The notes under the pieces are model-generated. The model made no database searches. It was not told where the DNA came from and was given only the letters and a program-made list of their open reading frames with translations. A DNA stretch of 7,176 nucleotides from Desulforudis sp. (lineage in GTDB: Bacteria > Bacillota > Desulfotomaculia > Desulfotomaculales > Desulforudaceae): contig JACUUW010000096.1 in the NCBI GenBank assembly GCA_014859075.1, positions 1 through 7,176 of the forward strand, read 5' to 3'. Position 1 is the stretch's first letter, and each line of letters starts with the position of its first letter. Positions 5,224 through 7,176 of this stretch are shown here, piece by piece. Both the position numbers and the translations under genes were made by a program.

Positions 5224-5652
5224 ATGTTCAACAAGACGATCCTGATCGGCCGTTTGGTGCGCGACCCCGAACTCAATCACACCCCGAACGGCACTCCGGT
5301 CACCAAGTTCACCCTCGCGGTGGACCGCGGTTACACGAACAGTGAGGGCCAGAAGCAGACCGACTTCATCGACATCGTGGTCTGGCGCAAGCAGGCCGAA
5401 AGCGTTGCCAAGCACATGGCGAAGGGCCGTTTGGTGACGGTTGAGGGCCGCCTGGAAATCCGGTCCTATGAGGACAGCCAGGGCATCCGGCGCAAGGCCG
5501 CCGAGGTCATTGCCCAGCGCGTTGTCTTCATGCCCGACGGCAAGAGGAACGGCGGTGGCATCGAGGAGCCGCCGTTCCCGGATGAGCCGCCGTTCCCGGG
5601 CGAAGGACCCGGTGAAGCGCCACCGGCCGACGACGATGACTTTCCGTTCTAG
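5224..5652 (+). CDS. ssb: Single-stranded DNA-binding protein (accessory copy)
   Basis: ATG at 5224 is preceded by AAGGGGG (5210-5216); the in-frame TTG at 5161 lies inside the leader hairpin region and is rejected. The 142-residue product has the complete bacterial SSB OB-fold (about 1-104), opening MFNKTILIGRLVRDPEL and containing TDFIDIVVW (46-54) and GRLVTVEGRLEIRSY (68-82). A short Gly/Pro/Glu linker follows, then an acidic tip DDDDFPF, the usual docking site for SSB-interacting proteins. It coats single-stranded DNA and recruits repair and recombination proteins. It is not between rpsF and rpsR, where the housekeeping Firmicute ssb sits, and it directly precedes a Bet gene, so it is most likely the element's own SSB. 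The linker contains a tandem six-residue duplication. Confidence 0.96.
   Translation: MFNKTILIGRLVRDPELNHTPNGTPVTKFTLAVDRGYTNSEGQKQTDFIDIVVWRKQAESVAKHMAKGRLVTVEGRLEIRSYEDSQGIRRKAAEVIAQRVVFMPDGKRNGGGIEEPPFPDEPPFPGEGPGEAPPADDDDFPF
5566..5599 (+). repeat. 18-base tandem duplication within the ssb linker
   Basis: GAGCCGCCGTTCCCGG occurs at 5566-5581 and again at 5584-5599, an exact 16-base match with an 18-base period. It encodes the repeated segment PPFP(D/G)E at residues 116-127. The frame is kept, so it only lengthens the linker between the OB-fold and the acidic tip. The FP motif echoes the DFPF end of the tip. Confidence 0.8.
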
Positions 5653-5653
5653 G

Positions 5654-5720
5654 TAGCCCAGGGGGCTATCGCATAACCAAAAGAGAGACTCGGGGAGCGG
5701 GAAACCGCTCCCTTGTGTTT
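5654..5720 (+). terminator. Hairpin pair and probable terminator after ssb
   Basis: TAGCCC/GGGCTA (5654-5659 with 5663-5668, three-base loop) begins immediately after the ssb stop. A strong 8 bp stem, GGGAGCGG/CCGCTCCC (5693-5700 with 5705-5712), with a stable GAAA tetraloop follows, then TTGTGTTTCTC. The second hairpin looks like an intrinsic terminator with an imperfect T tract. It may be partly read through, since bet follows. A third small hairpin, CCCGG/CCGGG (5728-5732 with 5739-5743), lies just before the bet SD. Confidence 0.6.
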
Positions 5721-5764
5721 CTCAAAGCCCGGTGGACGCCGGGAGTCCAAAGGAGGAAGGCAGC

Positions 5765-6934
5765 ATGTCCGACAAATGGTTTGGGTTGTCCCCGGAGCAG
5801 GTGGATCTGCTTAAAAAGCTGAATCCCTCCGCTCCGGAGGAACAGCTTCGCCTGTTTGTCTACCAGGCGAAAAAGGCGGGTTTGGACCCGTTGACCAACC
5901 AGATCCACCTGCTCAAGCGAAGCCGGTGGAACAAAGAGGCCAAGAAGTGGGAGCCGTCCTGGTCGATCCAGACCGGGATCGACGGTTTCCGGGCCGCCGC
6001 GGACCGGACCGGGATGTATGCCCCCGGGAAGGCCCCGGAGATCACCGAAAGAAACGGAAAGCTCTTTTCCGCCACCGCCTACGTGATGAAGAAGGTGGGC
6101 GACCGCTGGTTCGAGGTGTCGGCCGTGGCGTACTGGAATGAGTACGTCCAGACCGACAACAAGGGAAACCCCGTGCGCATGTGGGTGAAAATGCCGCGCG
6201 GCCAGTTGAGCAAATGCGCGGAAGCTCTCGCCCTCCGCAAGGCCTTTCCGGCGGAACTGAGCGGCATCTACACGGAGGACGAAATGCAGCAGGCGGATTC
6301 CGCCGAGCTGCACCCGCCCGCCGAAGCGCCAAAAACCGCCCCGGCTCCCGAGCCCGAAACGGGACAGCCGGCCTCAGAGGGGCAGGCCCCCGAGGAAGAC
6401 CCGGCGCGGGCCGAGGCCTCCGAACCTCCCAAGAGGGGGTCCGGCAAGGCCGTCCCTTACGAGGGGCAGGTCATCGTCGCGGGAGCCCCGGTGAGGAAAT
6501 CCCGGAGCTGTGAGGTCCAGGCCTTCGACGTGCTGACGGACGCGGAGCTGACCCTGGTCGGCGCGGTGGACAGCGTTCAGGAGGGCCAGATCCTCCGGGT
6601 GAAGGGCCTCCGTGCCGAGACCAAATCCGGCGTCCGCGTCAAGGTCGAGGGGTTCGAGATCGTCTCGGACTCCAAGGCCGCCGCTCAGGAGCCGACGGTG
6701 AGGGTGACCGTCGAGTCGGTTCCCAAGAAGGGCAAGAAGGACTTCGGCGGCACTCTGAAAGAAGTCGTTTGGGTCTACGCCCGGACGGCGGACGGCCGCC
6801 AGGTTGTGGTCGCCGGCGTGGACGGCGGCCTGGAAACCGTGGCCGGCTTCGAGAACGGCCGGGAGGTCGAGATTCCCGCGCGGATGGTGGAGGAAAACGG
6901 CAGGACCGTTCTCTATGTCGAGCGGGCGGCTTAG
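5765..6934 (+). CDS. bet: Bet/RecT-type single-strand annealing protein with long C-terminal extension
   Basis: ATG at 5765 has a consensus SD, AAAGGAGG, at 5749-5756. Residues 1-176 match the phage Bet annealase family: FVYQAKKAGLDPLTNQIHLL (31-50), SIQTGIDGFRAAADRTG (67-83), SKCAEALALRKAFP (149-162) and SGIYTEDEM (166-174). The corresponding lambda Bet motifs are 'GLNPWTKEIY', 'GVDGW' and 'AGIYDKDE'. Such proteins anneal complementary single strands during phage recombination, normally beside an exonuclease and an SSB; ssb is directly upstream. The product has 389 residues, far longer than lambda Bet (about 260). A Pro/Ala/Glu-rich linker (about 177-227) leads to two strand-rich segments. 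One is about 228-302 (VPYEGQVIVAGAP... VRVKVEGFEIV), the other about 310-389 (PTVRVTVESVP... TVLYVERAA). Both look like small beta-barrels, possibly OB-like; that is inference. Confidence 0.92.
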   Translation: MSDKWFGLSPEQVDLLKKLNPSAPEEQLRLFVYQAKKAGLDPLTNQIHLLKRSRWNKEAKKWEPSWSIQTGIDGFRAAADRTGMYAPGKAPEITERNGKLFSATAYVMKKVGDRWFEVSAVAYWNEYVQTDNKGNPVRMWVKMPRGQLSKCAEALALRKAFPAELSGIYTEDEMQQADSAELHPPAEAPKTAPAPEPETGQPASEGQAPEEDPARAEASEPPKRGSGKAVPYEGQVIVAGAPVRKSRSCEVQAFDVLTDAELTLVGAVDSVQEGQILRVKGLRAETKSGVRVKVEGFEIVSDSKAAAQEPTVRVTVESVPKKGKKDFGGTLKEVVWVYARTADGRQVVVAGVDGGLETVAGFENGREVEIPARMVEENGRTVLYVERAA

Positions 6935-6946
6935 TCTAAAAACCTT

Positions 6947-6990
6947 AAAAAGGGGCGGGTTCCCAAACGGGGGCCTGTCCCTTTTTCTTT
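6947..6990 (+). terminator. Intrinsic terminator after bet
   Basis: AAAAAGGG (6947-6954) pairs with CCCTTTTT (6979-6986), followed by CTTT. The G/C-rich interior contains further short pairing (CCC AAAC GGG at 6962-6971). The A-rich left arm and T-rich right arm make a good bidirectional-type terminator. It lies between bet and the next gene and ends just before that gene's SD. Confidence 0.65.
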
Positions 6991-7004
6991 CAGGAGGTGT
7001 GGCG

Positions 7005-7176
7005 ATGCAGCTTGAGGTATCGTCCAGAAACAGCGACCGTCTTCAGGAGATGCGGTCCTTGATCGCGGGCGTTGCCATAAACCGCTCGCACCTGGTCGTC
7101 GAGTACGTCTCGTGGAGCGGGGGCTATCGGGATATCGTGGTGGCGGATTTGGACCAGTGCCGCATCTGGCACACCT
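7005..7176 (+). CDS. Start of an unrecognised protein (partial at the window end)
   Basis: ATG at 7005 is preceded by CAGGAGGTGT (6991-7000), an excellent SD, and the frame stays open to the window edge (57 codons). It begins MQLEVSSRNSDRLQEMRSL and contains a strand-rich stretch, HLVVEYVSWSGGYRDIVVAD. There is no signal peptide or membrane helix. Its position after ssb and bet is where phages often place an exonuclease or another recombination gene, but what is visible shows no YqaJ- or RecE-like motif. I do not recognise it. Confidence 0.75.
   Translation, partial: MQLEVSSRNSDRLQEMRSLIAGVAINRSHLVVEYVSWSGGYRDIVVADLDQCRIWHT

Noticed and set aside
1..7176. CRISPR arrays, tRNA or rRNA genes, insertion sequences, integrase, attachment sites
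   Set aside because: No regularly spaced long repeats, cloverleaf-like sequence, transposase or integrase motifs, or paired flanking repeats were visible on either strand.

Overview
The window looks like accessory (mobile-element or prophage-derived) DNA from a GC-rich Firmicute, perhaps a Peptococcaceae/Desulfotomaculum-like thermophile or a relative. The signs are very strong Shine-Dalgarno (SD) sequences that extend into the AAGGAGGTGATCC type, an MrfA/YprA-type helicase, a SANT/Myb-like N-terminus resembling Firmicute RsfA-type regulators, and roughly 60% GC by eye. The organism call is inference. All genes supported here lie on the + strand; long antisense frames are shadows of GC-rich coding.

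Layout: (1) 3-239, the 3' end of an unrecognised gene, followed by a palindromic terminator. (2) 322-2973, a two-gene unit: an MrfA-like DEAH helicase with a C-terminal four-cysteine DUF1998-type domain, then a 125-residue protein of unknown function. (3) 2974-3368, a 395-base non-coding region with a sigma-A-like promoter, a string of hairpins and an intrinsic terminator (a candidate small RNA or attenuator), then a structured leader. (4) 3369-4871, a 66-residue basic protein and a 395-residue DNA-binding protein (SANT-like + ParB/KorB-like helix-turn-helix + coiled coil). Each is preceded by a copy of the same structured leader, which can bury its SD. (5) 4872-5223, a region with a possible RNA toggle, two tiny overlapping reading frames (one a hydrophobic peptide with a basic tail) and a nested hairpin. 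(6) 5224-6934, an accessory single-stranded DNA-binding protein and a Bet/RecT-type annealase with an unusual C-terminal extension of about 210 residues. (7) 7005 to the end, the start of an unrecognised gene.

Taken together: SSB plus Bet form a phage-type single-strand annealing cassette, and the MrfA-like helicase belongs to a DNA-damage repair family, so the window reads as a recombination/repair island. The SANT-HTH protein is the natural candidate regulator or partition-like factor. The most unusual signals are a same-strand cluster of nine TCCAAAA heptamers confined to 3199-3955, the duplicated SD-sequestering leader with a compensatory base change, and the long Bet extension. No exonuclease partner for Bet, no MrfB partner for MrfA, and no integrase, transposase, tRNA, rRNA or CRISPR array is visible.
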